This document shows, one piece after another, positions 10,289 through 19,872 of a stretch of DNA of 64,000 bases. The position numbers and the translations under genes were made by a program. The DNA comes from Chimaeribacter californicus. GTDB taxonomy: Bacteria > Pseudomonadota > Gammaproteobacteria > Enterobacterales > Enterobacteriaceae. The notes under the pieces are model-generated. The model had not been told where the DNA came from. It searched no databases and was given only the letters and a program-made list of their open reading frames with translations. Location: contig NZ_PJZF01000012.1 in the NCBI RefSeq assembly GCF_002858675.1, forward strand, positions 1-64,000, read 5' to 3'. Position 1 is the stretch's first letter, and the number at the start of each line of letters is the position of its first letter.

Positions 10289-11239
10289 ATGATCAAGCTC
10301 GGCATCGTGATGGACCCGATTTCCTCCATCAACATTAAAAAAGACACCAGCTTTGCCATGCTGCTGGAAGCACAGCGCCGCGGTTGGGAAATCCATTACA
10401 TGGAAATGAACGACCTCTACCTGCGCGGCGGTGAAGCGCGGGCGCGCACCCGCCTGCTGAGCGTGGAGCAGAATTACGAACAGTGGTACCAGTTTGGCGG
10501 CGAGCAGGACATCCCGCTGCACCAGCTGGACACCATCCTGATGCGTAAAGACCCGCCGTTCGACACCGAGTTCATCTACGCCACCTACATCCTGGAGCGC
10601 GCGGAAGACAAAGGCACGCTGATCGTCAACAAGCCGCAGAGCCTGCGTGACTGCAACGAAAAGCTGTTCACCGCCTGGTTCCCGGAACTGACGCCGGACA
10701 CGCTCGTCAGCCGCGACAAGGCGCACCTGCGCAACTTCCACCAGGAGCACGGCGATGTGATCCTCAAGCCGCTGGACGGCATGGGCGGTGCCTCCATCTT
10801 CCGCGTGAAGCAGGATGACCCGAACGTATCCGTGATCATCGAAACCCTGACCGAGCACGGCAGCCGTTACTGCATGGCGCAAAACTACCTGCCGGCCATC
10901 AAGGAAGGCGACAAGCGTGTGCTGGTGGTGGACGGCGAGCCGGTGCCTTACTGCCTGGCGCGTATTCCGGCACAAGGTGAGACGCGCGGCAACCTGGCGG
11001 CCGGTGGCCGTGGCGAAGCCCGCCCGCTGAGCGAATCTGACTGGCAGATCGCCCGTACTGTGGCGCCGATCCTGAAGCAGAAAGGCCTGATCTTTGTGGG
11101 TCTGGATATCATCGGCGATCGCCTGACGGAAATTAACGTCACCAGCCCGACCTGCGCCCGTGAAATCGAAGCCGCGTTCCCGATCTCCATCACCGGGATG
11201 CTGATGGATGCCATTGAGAAGCGCCTGGCCGCCCGCTAA
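10289..11239 (+). CDS. gshB: Glutathione synthetase
   Basis: A 316-residue ATP-grasp ligase joining gamma-glutamylcysteine and glycine. The start at 10289 follows AGGAGAG by six bases and reproduces [11 protein letters not shown] of E. coli; an earlier ATG at 10262 overlaps rsmE and is rejected. ATP-grasp signatures: [16 protein letters not shown] and [19 protein letters not shown]. Same length as E. coli. Confidence 0.97.
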   Translation: MIKLGIVMDPISSINIKKDTSFAMLLEAQRRGWEIHYMEMNDLYLRGGEARARTRLLSVEQNYEQWYQFGGEQDIPLHQLDTILMRKDPPFDTEFIYATYILERAEDKGTLIVNKPQSLRDCNEKLFTAWFPELTPDTLVSRDKAHLRNFHQEHGDVILKPLDGMGGASIFRVKQDDPNVSVIIETLTEHGSRYCMAQNYLPAIKEGDKRVLVVDGEPVPYCLARIPAQGETRGNLAAGGRGEARPLSESDWQIARTVAPILKQKGLIFVGLDIIGDRLTEINVTSPTCAREIEAAFPISITGMLMDAIEKRLAAR

Positions 11240-11355
11240 CGCCTGAAAGCCCGGAAACTGGCCGCCTTTTCAGAATGCGGCCAGTGACTTGCTCTGCCAT
11301 ACACCGCATACTACAGATCGTGTACCCTTTAACCCCGCGAAACCTCCAAACTATA

Positions 11356-11919
11356 ATGAATTTACAGCATCACTTTCTTATTGCCATGCCCTCTTTGGAC
11401 GATCCGCAATTCAAACGTGCCGTTGTGTATATCTGTGAGCACAATGAAGAAGGCGCGATGGGTCTGGTGATTAACAAGCCGATTGAGCAGCTCACCGTGG
11501 AAGGTGTGCTGGAAAAACTCAATATCGCCCCGGTTGCCCGCGACCCCGCCATCCGCCTGGACAAGCCGGTCTTTTCCGGCGGCCCCCTGGCAGAAGATCG
11601 CGGCTTCATCCTGCATACCCCACGTGAGAGCTTCGGCTCCAGCATCCTGATTTCTGACAAGACGATGATCACCACCTCCAAAGACGTGCTGGAAACCCTG
11701 GGCACCCTTGACCAGCCGGAAGAGGTGCTGGTGGCGCTGGGTTACGCCAGCTGGGAGCAGGGGCAACTGGAGAAAGAGTTGCTGGAAAATGCCTGGCTGA
11801 CCTCCGAAGCCAGCGTCGATATTCTGTTCACGGTGCCGGTCGCTGACCGCTGGCGTGAAGCCGGCCGCCGTCTCGGCATCGACATCACCAACATTGCGAC
11901 CCAGGCGGGCCACGCCTGA
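11356..11919 (+). CDS. yqgE: UPF0301 (YqgE/AlgH) family protein
   Basis: A 187-residue protein of the AlgH/YqgE family with unknown biochemical role. Start at 11356 gives [20 protein letters not shown] as in E. coli; the in-frame start at 11275 is not conserved. Its stop TGA shares a base with the ATG of yqgF, so the two are translationally coupled. Confidence 0.94.
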   Translation: MNLQHHFLIAMPSLDDPQFKRAVVYICEHNEEGAMGLVINKPIEQLTVEGVLEKLNIAPVARDPAIRLDKPVFSGGPLAEDRGFILHTPRESFGSSILISDKTMITTSKDVLETLGTLDQPEEVLVALGYASWEQGQLEKELLENAWLTSEASVDILFTVPVADRWREAGRRLGIDITNIATQAGHA

Positions 11920-12341
11920 TGAGCCAGCGCACCTTAATCGCCTTTGACTTCGGCACCAAAAGCATCGGTGCCGCCATCGGCCAGGAGATAACCGGCACCG
12001 CCCGCGCCCTGTCCGCCTTCAAAGCGCAGGACGGCACCCCCGACTGGCAGAAGATCGAGAAGTTGCTGAAAGAGTGGCAACCCGATCTGGTGATCGTGGG
12101 CCTGCCGCTGAACATGGACGGTACCGAGCAACCGCTGACCGCCCGGGCGCGCAAGTTTGCCAACCGCCTGCATGGCCGCTTTGGCGTGCAGGTCGAGCTG
12201 CATGATGAGCGGTTAAGCACCGTAGAGGCCCGTGCCCACCTGTTCAGCAGCGGCGGTTTCCGCGCGCTGGACAAAGGCAGCGTGGATTCCGCCTCCGCCG
12301 TGGTGATCCTCGAAAGCTGGTTCGAAAACCATTACGGTTAA
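11919..12341 (+). CDS. yqgF: Putative pre-16S rRNA nuclease YqgF (RuvX)
   Basis: A 140-residue RNase H-fold protein implicated in 16S rRNA 5' end processing. The fold motif [15 protein letters not shown] lies at the N-terminus, with [11 protein letters not shown] and [10 protein letters not shown] (catalytic acidic residues) further on. Overlaps yqgE by one base. Confidence 0.94.
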   Translation: MSQRTLIAFDFGTKSIGAAIGQEITGTARALSAFKAQDGTPDWQKIEKLLKEWQPDLVIVGLPLNMDGTEQPLTARARKFANRLHGRFGVQVELHDERLSTVEARAHLFSSGGFRALDKGSVDSASAVVILESWFENHYG

Positions 12342-12496
12342 CCTCCGGTATCAGCGCGCCGTGTGCCTGCCGCCGCGCTGACTGCCGTTTTCAGCCACCT
12401 CTTTTCTAACGCCTGTTCCCCCCTCACCTCGTTTCCATCACCCCATTTCCAGCGCCTGTTTTCCGCCCTTATCAGCCCCTTCCTCCCGCCCGTTCA
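12342..12496. other. Short gap between convergent yqgF and yggR
   Basis: About 150 bases, pyrimidine-rich on the plus strand. I see no hairpin with a T-run and no gene. Confidence 0.4.
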
Positions 12497-13498
12497 CTAC
12501 TCAGCGAATACCACGCCTTCGGCTTCCCGCTGTTTCCGGTGCTGGGCGAAGGTCTGCATCCCGGCCTGCGCGCCGGTCTGTAACAGGCCGGGCAACTGGT
12601 GGGTTTTGCCCTCGCGGATCAGGTTGCTTACTGCCGGGGTGGCGGCCAGCGTCTCAAACAGTGCCGTGCGCCCGCCGCCCGCCGTGGCACACAGCATCTG
12701 CGCCACCACCGCCCGCAGGCTGCCCGCCAGCTGCGCGCGGGCAAAGGCTTTCTCCTCTGCCGGGAACACATCCACCAGCCGGTCTACCGCCTGCGCCGCG
12801 CTGCGGGTATGCAATGTTGCCAGCACCAGGTGGCCGGTTTCCGCTGCCGTCAGCGCCAGCCGGATCGACTCCGCATCCCGCAGCTCGCCGAGCAGAATCA
12901 CGTCCGGGTCTTCCCGCAGCGCCCCGCGCAGCCCCTGTGCAAAGGTCGCGCAGTGCAGCCCGATCTCCCGCTGCTGGATCAGGCAGCAGTCGCTTGGGTG
13001 CAGGAATTCGATCGGGTCTTCCAGTGTGATGATGTGCCGCGCATGGTGGCGGTTGAGGTGGCCGACCAGCGCCGCCAGTGTGGTGGATTTGCCGCTGCCG
13101 GTGGCCCCGGTCACCAGGATCAGCCCATCCTCCGCCGTAACCCACTCCAGCAGCACCGGCGGCGCGCCCAGGGCAGCGGGCGTCGGGCAGGCCACCGGCA
13201 ACGGCCGCAGCGCAGCGGAAAGCCCGTTGCTTTGGTGGAACAGATGCGCACGGAAGCGCTGCCCGCCCGGCAACGTCAGCGCGGCATCAAGCTGGCCGTG
13301 GGTCTCCAGCGCCTGCCGCTGCGCCCCGTCAAGCCAGGGTTCACACCACTGCGCCAGCTGGGCGGCGGTGAGCGGGGGAACGCCCTCCCCGCACCGCAAG
13401 CTGCCGTCCTGCCGCCAGATGGGCGGATGTCCGGTACAGAGGTGCAGATCGGAGGCATTATGCTTTACACTAAGGGCCACCCATTCATTGATATCCAT
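12497..13498 (-). CDS. yggR: PilT-like secretion ATPase YggR
   Basis: A 333-residue type II/IV secretion-superfamily ATPase resembling twitching motility PilT. N-terminal DINEWVALSVKHNASDLHL is the usual PilT opening. Walker A GATGSGKSTT is near residue 125; the Walker B region LLGELRDAESIRLALTAAE and the His box LATLHT follow. In enterobacteria this orphan copy next to yggS has no clear pilus role. Only 20 bases separate its start from yggS, so the divergent promoters must overlap the genes. Confidence 0.92.
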   Translation of the reverse strand: MDINEWVALSVKHNASDLHLCTGHPPIWRQDGSLRCGEGVPPLTAAQLAQWCEPWLDGAQRQALETHGQLDAALTLPGGQRFRAHLFHQSNGLSAALRPLPVACPTPAALGAPPVLLEWVTAEDGLILVTGATGSGKSTTLAALVGHLNRHHARHIITLEDPIEFLHPSDCCLIQQREIGLHCATFAQGLRGALREDPDVILLGELRDAESIRLALTAAETGHLVLATLHTRSAAQAVDRLVDVFPAEEKAFARAQLAGSLRAVVAQMLCATAGGGRTALFETLAATPAVSNLIREGKTHQLPGLLQTGAQAGMQTFAQHRKQREAEGVVFAE

Positions 13499-13518
13499 GT
13501 CACGACGCCTGAGCCACT

Positions 13519-14229
13519 ATGAGTACGATTGAGCACAATCTACAGGATGTTCGCCGCCGTATCGCCGCCGCTGCCGCAGAATGCGGGCGGGATGCCAAAG
13601 AAATTACGCTGCTTGCCGTGAGTAAAACCAAACCTGCGAGTGCGCTCGAAGAAGCGATGGCTGCCGGGCAGCGCGCCTTTGGGGAAAACTATGTGCAGGA
13701 GGGCGTGGACAAGATCCACCACTTCGCCGGACACCCGCTGGCGACAGAGCTGGTCTGGCACTTTATCGGGCCGCTGCAATCCAATAAAAGCCGTCTGGTG
13801 GCGGAGCACTTTGCCTGGTGCCACACCGTAGACCGGCTGAAGATCGCCACCCGGCTGAATGAACAGCGCCCCGCCTCACTGCCGCCGCTCAATGTGCTGA
13901 TTCAGGTCAACATCAGTGACGAAGCCAGCAAGGCGGGCATTCCTTTATCGGAATTACCTGCACTGGCTGACGCGGTGGCCGCGTTGCCCAACCTGCGGCT
14001 GCGCGGGCTGATGGCGATCCCGGCCCCGGAAAGTGACTACGCGCGCCAGCTGGCGGTGTTCCGCGGGATGGCCGACGCGCTGGCGGCGTTACAGGCGCGC
14101 CACCCGCAGGCGGACACGCTGTCGATGGGCATGACAGACGATATGCCCGCGGCGATTGCGGCGGGCAGCACTATGGTTCGCATCGGCACCGCGATTTTCG
14201 GCGCGCGGGACTACGGCGCGCCCCAGTAA
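13519..14229 (+). CDS. yggS: PLP homeostasis protein (YggS/PLPBP)
   Basis: A 236-residue fold-III PLP-binding protein without known enzymatic activity that keeps the free PLP pool in balance. The PLP lysine is in LLAVSKTKP (about residue 36), and the phosphate-binding end is SMGMTDDMPAAIAAGSTMVRIGTAIFG (split as SMGMTDDM and RIGTAIFG). First gene of a run yggS-proC-yggT-yggU-rdgB-hemW on the plus strand. Confidence 0.96.
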   Translation: MSTIEHNLQDVRRRIAAAAAECGRDAKEITLLAVSKTKPASALEEAMAAGQRAFGENYVQEGVDKIHHFAGHPLATELVWHFIGPLQSNKSRLVAEHFAWCHTVDRLKIATRLNEQRPASLPPLNVLIQVNISDEASKAGIPLSELPALADAVAALPNLRLRGLMAIPAPESDYARQLAVFRGMADALAALQARHPQADTLSMGMTDDMPAAIAAGSTMVRIGTAIFGARDYGAPQ

Positions 14230-14302
14230 CCTCACCCTGACCGCGCCGGGATGATGCCCGGCGCGAAACTGACTAAGCGGCATAACCCCAACAAGGAGTC
14301 CC

Positions 14303-15124
14303 ATGCAACATCGCAACATTGCCTTTATTGGTGCTGGTAACATGGCGGGCGCCATCGTCGCCGGACTGGTGGAAGGCGGCTACCCGGCCGATCTGATCAG
14401 CGTCTGCGCCCCGTCCGCTACCCATCGCGATGCCCTGGCAGAACGCTATGGCGTGCACAGCCGCAGCGACAACGCCGCCTGCGCCGCCGAGGCGGGCGTG
14501 GTGGTGCTGGCAGTGAAACCGCAATTGATGGCGGAAGTGTGCGGCGCGCTGCGCAGTCAGGTGGACTTCAGCGGCAAGCTGGTGCTGTCGATTGCCGCCG
14601 GGGTCACGGTGGAGCGCTTCTGCGCGCTGCTGGGTGAACAGCTCAATATCGTGCGCATCATGCCGAATACGCCGTCTTTGGTCGGCAAAGGCATGAGCGG
14701 CTTGTACGCGCCGGAGTACGTCACCGCGGAGGATCGCGATTTCACCGCCGCGCTGATGGAATCCGTGGGCAAAATCTGCTGGGTAGAGGATGAGCACGGC
14801 ATCAATCAGGTGATCGCCGCCGCCGGCAGCGCCCCGGCCTACTTCTTCCTGTTTATGGAAGCGATGCAGCAGGAGATGGAGCGCCAGGGCTTTCCGGCAG
14901 ACAAAGCGCGCCTGCTGGTGCAGCAGGCGGCCAGCGGGGCAGCAGCCCTGGTGGAAGCCAGCCCGGAGGTTTCCATCGGCACGCTGCGCGAGCGCGTGAC
15001 GTCGAAAGGCGGCACCACGGCGGAAGCGCTCCGGGTCATGAATGAGCAGAAATTGCCGGAGATCGTCGCCAGCGCCATGCAGGCCGCCATCGCCCGCGCT
15101 CAGGATATGGAAAAACAGTTTTAA
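14303..15124 (+). CDS. proC: Pyrroline-5-carboxylate reductase
   Basis: A 273-residue NAD(P)H-dependent enzyme doing the last step of proline synthesis. Rossmann motif IGAGNMAGAIVAG is at residues 8-20. The conserved C-terminal stretch GSAPAYFFLFMEAM and the ERVTSKGGTTAEAL signature are present. It sits between yggS and yggT, unlike E. coli K-12, where proC is elsewhere; this order is known from Yersiniaceae-type genomes. Confidence 0.96.
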   Translation: MQHRNIAFIGAGNMAGAIVAGLVEGGYPADLISVCAPSATHRDALAERYGVHSRSDNAACAAEAGVVVLAVKPQLMAEVCGALRSQVDFSGKLVLSIAAGVTVERFCALLGEQLNIVRIMPNTPSLVGKGMSGLYAPEYVTAEDRDFTAALMESVGKICWVEDEHGINQVIAAAGSAPAYFFLFMEAMQQEMERQGFPADKARLLVQQAASGAAALVEASPEVSIGTLRERVTSKGGTTAEALRVMNEQKLPEIVASAMQAAIARAQDMEKQF

Positions 15125-15144
15125 TCACAGGAACAAGGTAATTT

Positions 15145-15699
15145 ATGCTGACGCTGACTTTTCTGGTCAAAACCCTGGTCGACCTCTACGTGATGGTGCT
15201 GCTGCTGCGCATCTGGATGCAGTGGGCGCGCACCGACTTCTACAACCCGTTTTCGCAGTTTGTGGTAAAGATCACCCAGCCTATCGTCGGGCCGCTGCGC
15301 CGCGTGGTGCCGTCCCTCGGGCCGGTAGACAGCGCCTCGCTGCTGCTGGCGTTTCTGCTGATGACCATCAAGTACCCGCTGCTGCTGTTGATCCAGGTCG
15401 GCGGCATCTCGCTCAGCCCTTATAATCTGCTGTTTGGCCTGATCTCGGTGCTTAAGTCAGCCGGTTATCTGGTGTTCTGGATGATCATTATCCGCTCGAT
15501 CATGAGCTGGGTCAGCCGCGGCAGCAGCCCGATGGACTACGTGCTGATGCAGCTGACCGAACCGCTGATGGCCCCGATCCGCCGCGTTATCCCGGCGATG
15601 GGCGGCATCGATTTTTCCGCGATGGTGGTGGTATTAATTCTCTATATGCTCAACTACCTGGGCATGGATCTGTTCGGGCAGCTCTGGTTCCTGCTGTGA
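15145..15699 (+). CDS. yggT: YggT family integral membrane protein
   Basis: A 184-residue inner-membrane protein of the YggT family with two internal repeats, each with a hydrophobic pair followed by a P-L/M-x-P-I-RRV element ([16 protein letters not shown] and [16 protein letters not shown]). Function unknown in proteobacteria; linked to cell division or membrane assembly elsewhere. Overlaps yggU at GTGA. Confidence 0.93.
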   Translation: MLTLTFLVKTLVDLYVMVLLLRIWMQWARTDFYNPFSQFVVKITQPIVGPLRRVVPSLGPVDSASLLLAFLLMTIKYPLLLLIQVGGISLSPYNLLFGLISVLKSAGYLVFWMIIIRSIMSWVSRGSSPMDYVLMQLTEPLMAPIRRVIPAMGGIDFSAMVVVLILYMLNYLGMDLFGQLWFLL

Positions 15700-15989
15700 G
15701 TGCAGTGACCGCGCAACTGGACGGGCTGGTGCTCAGGCTATATATTCAGCCGAAATCGAGCCGCGACCAGCTTGTCGGGTTACATGGCGACGAACTGAAA
15801 GTCGCCATTACTGCCCCGCCGGTGGATGGGCAGGCCAATGCCCATCTGGTGAAATTTCTCGCCAAACAGTTCCGGGTGGCCAAAGGCCAGGTGATCATCG
15901 AAAAAGGTGAGCTTGGCCGCCACAAACAGGTCCGCATTATTGCGCCGCAGCAGATCCCGGCTGACGTGGCCGCGCTGCTTGTCCCCTGA
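15696..15989 (+). CDS. yggU: YggU family (DUF167) protein
   Basis: A 97-residue small protein of the YggU/DUF167 family, unknown function. It begins with GTG overlapping the yggT stop (GTGA). Conserved [31 protein letters not shown] and [12 protein letters not shown] match the E. coli protein. Confidence 0.93.
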   Translation: MSAVTAQLDGLVLRLYIQPKSSRDQLVGLHGDELKVAITAPPVDGQANAHLVKFLAKQFRVAKGQVIIEKGELGRHKQVRIIAPQQIPADVAALLVP

Positions 15990-16029
15990 TGCCGCTCCGG
16001 CGGCATCCCTATTTAACGCAGGATACCCC

Positions 16030-16623
16030 ATGCAAAAAGTTGTTCTCGCCACCGGTAACGCCGGCAAAGTGCGCGAGCTGGCCCATCTGCTGGCCGGGTT
16101 TGGCCTGGATGTGGTCGCCCAGACCGATCTGGGTGTTGAGTCGGCGGAAGAGACCGGCCTGACCTTTATTGAAAACGCGATCCTCAAGGCGCGCCATGCG
16201 TCCCGCATTACCGGCCTGCCGGCGATTGCCGACGACTCCGGGCTGGCGGTGGACGCCCTCGGCGGCGCGCCGGGCATCTACTCTGCCCGCTACGCCGGTG
16301 AAGACGCCAGCGACCAGCAGAATCTGGAGAAGCTGCTGGCAGCGCTCAGCGATGTGCCCGCCGGGCAGCGCCAGGCGCAGTTCCACTGTGTGCTGGTTTA
16401 CCTGCGCCATGCCGATGACCCGACGCCGCTGGTCTGCCACGGCAGCTGGCCGGGTGAAATCACCTTCGCCGCCGAAGGCACCCACGGCTTCGGCTACGAT
16501 CCGATCTTCTTCGCGCCGGAAGCGGGCAAAACCGCCGCCACCCTGACGCGAGAAGAGAAGCGCGCCGTGTCCCACCGCGGCCGGGCGCTGTCACAACTGT
16601 TGGATGCGATGAAACATGCATAA
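16030..16623 (+). CDS. rdgB: dITP/XTP pyrophosphatase
   Basis: A 197-residue Ham1-family NTPase that hydrolyses non-canonical purine nucleotides such as dITP and XTP. The start at 16030 gives [17 protein letters not shown] as in E. coli and the same length; the reading from 15907 runs back through yggU. Key motifs: [27 protein letters not shown] (about 69-88) and FGYDPIF. Overlaps hemW by 8 bases. Confidence 0.97.
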   Translation: MQKVVLATGNAGKVRELAHLLAGFGLDVVAQTDLGVESAEETGLTFIENAILKARHASRITGLPAIADDSGLAVDALGGAPGIYSARYAGEDASDQQNLEKLLAALSDVPAGQRQAQFHCVLVYLRHADDPTPLVCHGSWPGEITFAAEGTHGFGYDPIFFAPEAGKTAATLTREEKRAVSHRGRALSQLLDAMKHA

Positions 16624-17758
16624 CCTGCCGCCGCTCAGCCTCTATATCCATATCCCGTGGTGCGTGCAGAAATGCCCCTACTGCGATTTCAACTCCCACG
16701 CCCTGAAGGGCGAGGTGCCGCACGACGACTACGTGGCGCACCTGCTGGCGGATCTGGACATGGACGTGCCTGACGTTGCAGGACGCACCCTCAGTACGAT
16801 CTTTATCGGCGGCGGCACGCCGAGCCTGTTAAGCGCCGAAGCGATGCAGACGCTGCTGGACGGCGTGCGTGCGCGCCTGCCGCTGGCCGCGGATGCCGAA
16901 ATCACCATGGAAGCCAACCCCGGCACCGTAGAGGCTGACCGCTTCAGCGGCTATCAGCGCGCCGGCGTGAACCGTATCTCGATTGGGGTGCAGAGTTTCA
17001 GCGCCGAAAAGCTGACGCGACTGGGCCGCATCCACGGCCCGGACGAGGCCAAACGCGCCGCCCGGCTGGCGGAAAGCCTCGGCCTGCGCAGCTTTAACCT
17101 CGATTTGATGCACGGCCTGCCGGACCAGTCGCTGGAAGAGGCGCTGGACGATCTACGCCAGGCGATCGCCCTCAACCCGCCGCACCTGTCGTGGTACCAG
17201 CTCACCATCGAACCCAATACGCTGTTTGCCTCACGGCCGCCGGTGTTGCCGGATGATGACGCCCTGTGGGACATCTTTGAAAAAGGGGATGAACTGCTCA
17301 CCGCGGCGGGCTACCGGCAGTATGAGACCTCGGCCTATGCCAAACCGGGTTACCAGTGTCAGCACAACCTCAACTACTGGCGCTTTGGTGACTACCTCGG
17401 CATCGGCTGCGGCGCACACGGCAAGATCTCCCTGCCGGACGGCAGCGTTATCCGCACCAGCAAAACCCGCCACCCGCGCGGCTATATGCAGGGGCGCTAT
17501 CTGGACAAGCGGCAGCCGGTGGCGGCAGCCGACATGCCGTTTGAGTTCTTTATGAACCGCTTCCGCCTGCTGGAACCGGCCCCGCGCGCCGAGTTCGCGG
17601 CCTTTACCGGCCTGCCGGAGAGCGTGGTGCGCGCCCCGCTGGATGAGGCGCTGAAGCAGAATTACATCACCGAAACCGCCGACGCATGGCAGATCACGCC
17701 GCACGGCAAACTGTTCCTGAACTCGCTGCTGGAGCTGTTCCTGCCGGACGAGGCGTAA
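16616..17758 (+). CDS. hemW: Heme chaperone HemW
   Basis: A 380-residue radical-SAM protein of the HemN-like family that acts as a heme chaperone for respiratory enzymes rather than as coproporphyrinogen dehydrogenase. The cluster motif [13 protein letters not shown] (CxxxCxYC) is at about 17-25. GGGTPSLL and EANPG follow. Last gene of the yggS-hemW run and followed by a terminator. Confidence 0.95.
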   Translation: MHNLPPLSLYIHIPWCVQKCPYCDFNSHALKGEVPHDDYVAHLLADLDMDVPDVAGRTLSTIFIGGGTPSLLSAEAMQTLLDGVRARLPLAADAEITMEANPGTVEADRFSGYQRAGVNRISIGVQSFSAEKLTRLGRIHGPDEAKRAARLAESLGLRSFNLDLMHGLPDQSLEEALDDLRQAIALNPPHLSWYQLTIEPNTLFASRPPVLPDDDALWDIFEKGDELLTAAGYRQYETSAYAKPGYQCQHNLNYWRFGDYLGIGCGAHGKISLPDGSVIRTSKTRHPRGYMQGRYLDKRQPVAAADMPFEFFMNRFRLLEPAPRAEFAAFTGLPESVVRAPLDEALKQNYITETADAWQITPHGKLFLNSLLELFLPDEA

Positions 17759-17772
17759 ACCGCACTGAGACA

Positions 17773-17806
17773 AAAACGGGCGTCCTGTGAGGGACGCCCG
17801 TTTTTT
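17773..17806 (+). terminator. Terminator between hemW and yggN
   Basis: Stem ACGGGCGTCC/GGGACGCCCGT with A-run on the left and T-run on the right; able to serve both convergent genes. Confidence 0.92.
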
Positions 17807-17826
17807 ATTGTGCGTTATCCGGCGGG

Positions 17827-18558
17827 TTATTTCAGGCTGCTGAGCAGCCCGGCACGCTGGTTTTCCAGCGCGGTGACGCGGTTACAGACTTCGTGGCCGA
17901 ACTGGCTGAAATCCTGCTCCTGATTGCTCCACTCGGCCTGAATCGCCTGTTGCAGGCCGCCCAGGTTGCCCATCACCGCCTGCAACGGGTTGTCGGAGGA
18001 ACCGGACGCCTGCTTGACGCCCATTTCGTTCAGGCTGTCCTGCAATACGCCGCCCATGCTCTGCTGCACAATGCGTTTGCCGTCCTCTTCGACCTGCGAA
18101 ATCGCCTGGTGGTGGAACACCAGCCCACCGTCGCGGTGCTCAAGGATGCGGTTCATCTGCTGCTTGAGCTGGCCGTTCAGGGTCGTCAGGCGGGTGCGCA
18201 CATTGCTGTCACTGCCGAGCTGCTCGACGATCACCTTGTCCAGCGCCACGCGCGCCTTCTCCAGATGCTGTTGCGCACCGGTGTCGATCCACGGCAGGTC
18301 ACGGCGCAGCGCGCCCTGATAATCCACCGCTTTCTGGCGTTGCAGCGTGTCCAGATCCATCCGCTTGCCGTTGTTGTTGATGTCACCGGTCGGCGAAATG
18401 GTAAAGTTGCCGCTGGCCCCCACCACCTGCACCGTTTGCGGGGTGATGACGATGTCATCCTGCGGTTTGACGTTGCACTGGTATTCCGCCTGCGCCTGCA
18501 CGGCAGTCAGCATTGCGGCGGCACACAGGCCATATGTTAATGCGCTTTTCAGTTTCAT
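17827..18558 (-). CDS. yggN: YggN-like DUF2884 periplasmic protein
   Basis: A 243-residue DUF2884 protein of unknown function. The start at 18558 is chosen because it opens a clear signal peptide, MKLKSALTYGLCAAAMLTAV, with cleavage after AQA; the longer reading lacks this. A GGAGAG ribosome-binding site lies upstream. The mature part is polar with a long helical middle (QQHLEKARVALDKVIVEQLG). Lies between hemW and glsB; E. coli yggN has a similar place. Confidence 0.88.
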   Translation of the reverse strand: MKLKSALTYGLCAAAMLTAVQAQAEYQCNVKPQDDIVITPQTVQVVGASGNFTISPTGDINNNGKRMDLDTLQRQKAVDYQGALRRDLPWIDTGAQQHLEKARVALDKVIVEQLGSDSNVRTRLTTLNGQLKQQMNRILEHRDGGLVFHHQAISQVEEDGKRIVQQSMGGVLQDSLNEMGVKQASGSSDNPLQAVMGNLGGLQQAIQAEWSNQEQDFSQFGHEVCNRVTALENQRAGLLSSLK

Positions 18559-18593
18559 CGTTCTCCCTCTCCTGTCGCCCCCAAGGCGGCAGA

Positions 18594-19538
18594 TTAAAAA
18601 ATTGAGCGGCCAATCCGCTGCGCCAGCTGTTCTAAGGCAGCGGTGCCGGCCAAAGAGTTCCCTGCCGGATCGAGTTCCGGCGACCACACCGCAATACACA
18701 TCTCATCCGGCACCACGGCGATGATGCCGCCGCCAACGCCGGATTTGCCCGGCATCCCCACGCGGTAGGCAAACTCCCCAGCCCCGTTGTACATGCCGCA
18801 CGTCACCATCAGGGCATTGATCTGCCGGGCCTGGCGCGGCGACAGCAGCGCCGTCTCTGAGGCCAGCGGCCGCCCCTGGTTCGCCAGGTAGACGAAGGTG
18901 CGGGCCAGTTCACGGCAGCTCATGCGCAGGGCACAGTAATTAAAATAGGTCTGAAGTACCGAAAGTACCTCATTCTCAAAGTTGCCGAAGGATTTCATCA
19001 GGTAGGCGATGGCCGCATTGCGGTCACTGTGCTCGAACTCCGAGCGCGCTACCCGGGTGTCGTAGACGAGGTCAGGCTGCCCGGCGAGTTGCCGCACCAC
19101 TTCCAGCATCCGCTGGCGCGGGGCGCTGAGGCGGGTCTGCAACATGTCGCACACCACCAGCGCGCCGGGGTTGATGAACGGGTTACGCGGCTTGCCCTGC
19201 TCCAGCTCCAGCTGCACCAGTGAGTTAAACGGCTGGCCCGACGGCTCCTTGCCGACGCGCTGCCAGATCTCATGCTCCTGATAACGCGTCAGCGCCAGCG
19301 TCAGGCTCAGGACTTTGGAGATCGACTGGATGGAGAAACGCTCCCCGGCGTCCCCGGCATAATATTCCCGCCCGTCAAGGGTACAGATGGCGATGCCCAT
19401 CCGGTCTGCCGGCACTTCCGCCAGCGCCGGAATGTAGTCCGCGACCTTGCCCTGCCCAATCAGCGGCCTGACCTGCTGCACAATCTCCTCCAGCAGGGCG
19501 TTGTCCAGCTCTGTCATCACCTTGGGTGCTCCGCGCAC
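18594..19538 (-). CDS. glsB: Glutaminase (serine-dependent beta-lactamase fold)
   Basis: A glutaminase of the GlsA/GlsB family, hydrolysing glutamine to glutamate and ammonia. The catalytic Ser-x-x-Lys is in [43 protein letters not shown]-like [15 protein letters not shown] and [17 protein letters not shown] follow. The GTG at 19538 has a good GGGAGA site at proper spacing (314 residues). A start at 19517 (ATG) would give 307, closer to the E. coli length, but has only AGG two bases before it. The true start is therefore uncertain. Confidence 0.92.
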   Translation of the reverse strand: MRGAPKVMTELDNALLEEIVQQVRPLIGQGKVADYIPALAEVPADRMGIAICTLDGREYYAGDAGERFSIQSISKVLSLTLALTRYQEHEIWQRVGKEPSGQPFNSLVQLELEQGKPRNPFINPGALVVCDMLQTRLSAPRQRMLEVVRQLAGQPDLVYDTRVARSEFEHSDRNAAIAYLMKSFGNFENEVLSVLQTYFNYCALRMSCRELARTFVYLANQGRPLASETALLSPRQARQINALMVTCGMYNGAGEFAYRVGMPGKSGVGGGIIAVVPDEMCIAVWSPELDPAGNSLAGTAALEQLAQRIGRSIF

Positions 19539-19801
19539 GTTACTTCTCCCTCGCTATAAACATCTCTCTTTCCCACACTGCCTGTCACGGCCGCTACGTT
19601 AATGGTGGCTTAGGTTAATGTGGCTATTGTACTCATCTTCACACGCCGGATGCGTTGCTGAATCTTTCTTATTTTTTCTTTTAAATGGCACGCTATTTCC
19701 CGCCTCCTGACACGTTTCAGCTAAAGATGAATATATTTAGCAACTTATAAAAACAGCGGAAAATCAGTCAGATAACCCTTAAGAGTTATCAAACATCGAA
19801 C
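19539..19801. promoter_or_regulatory. glsB-nirB divergent intergenic region with NarL/NarP-type palindrome
   Basis: About 330 AT-rich bases in total separate the divergent genes. At 19773-19788 the palindrome TAACCCTTAAGAGTTA has two heptamers separated by two bases, the 7-2-7 layout bound by NarL/NarP; the match to the heptamer consensus is approximate. It lies just upstream of the FNR box. Confidence 0.5.
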
Positions 19802-19815
19802 TTGATCTGCATCAA
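19802..19815. promoter_or_regulatory. FNR box of nirB
   Basis: TTGATCTGCATCAA is a perfect FNR site (TTGAT-N4-ATCAA), about 58 bases before the nirB start. This is the expected anaerobic activation site for the nir operon. Confidence 0.88.
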
Positions 19816-19872
19816 TAAGTGCCGCTGCCAACGCGTTATGGTGAGCGCAATAAATAAGAATGTGGGGCAAAA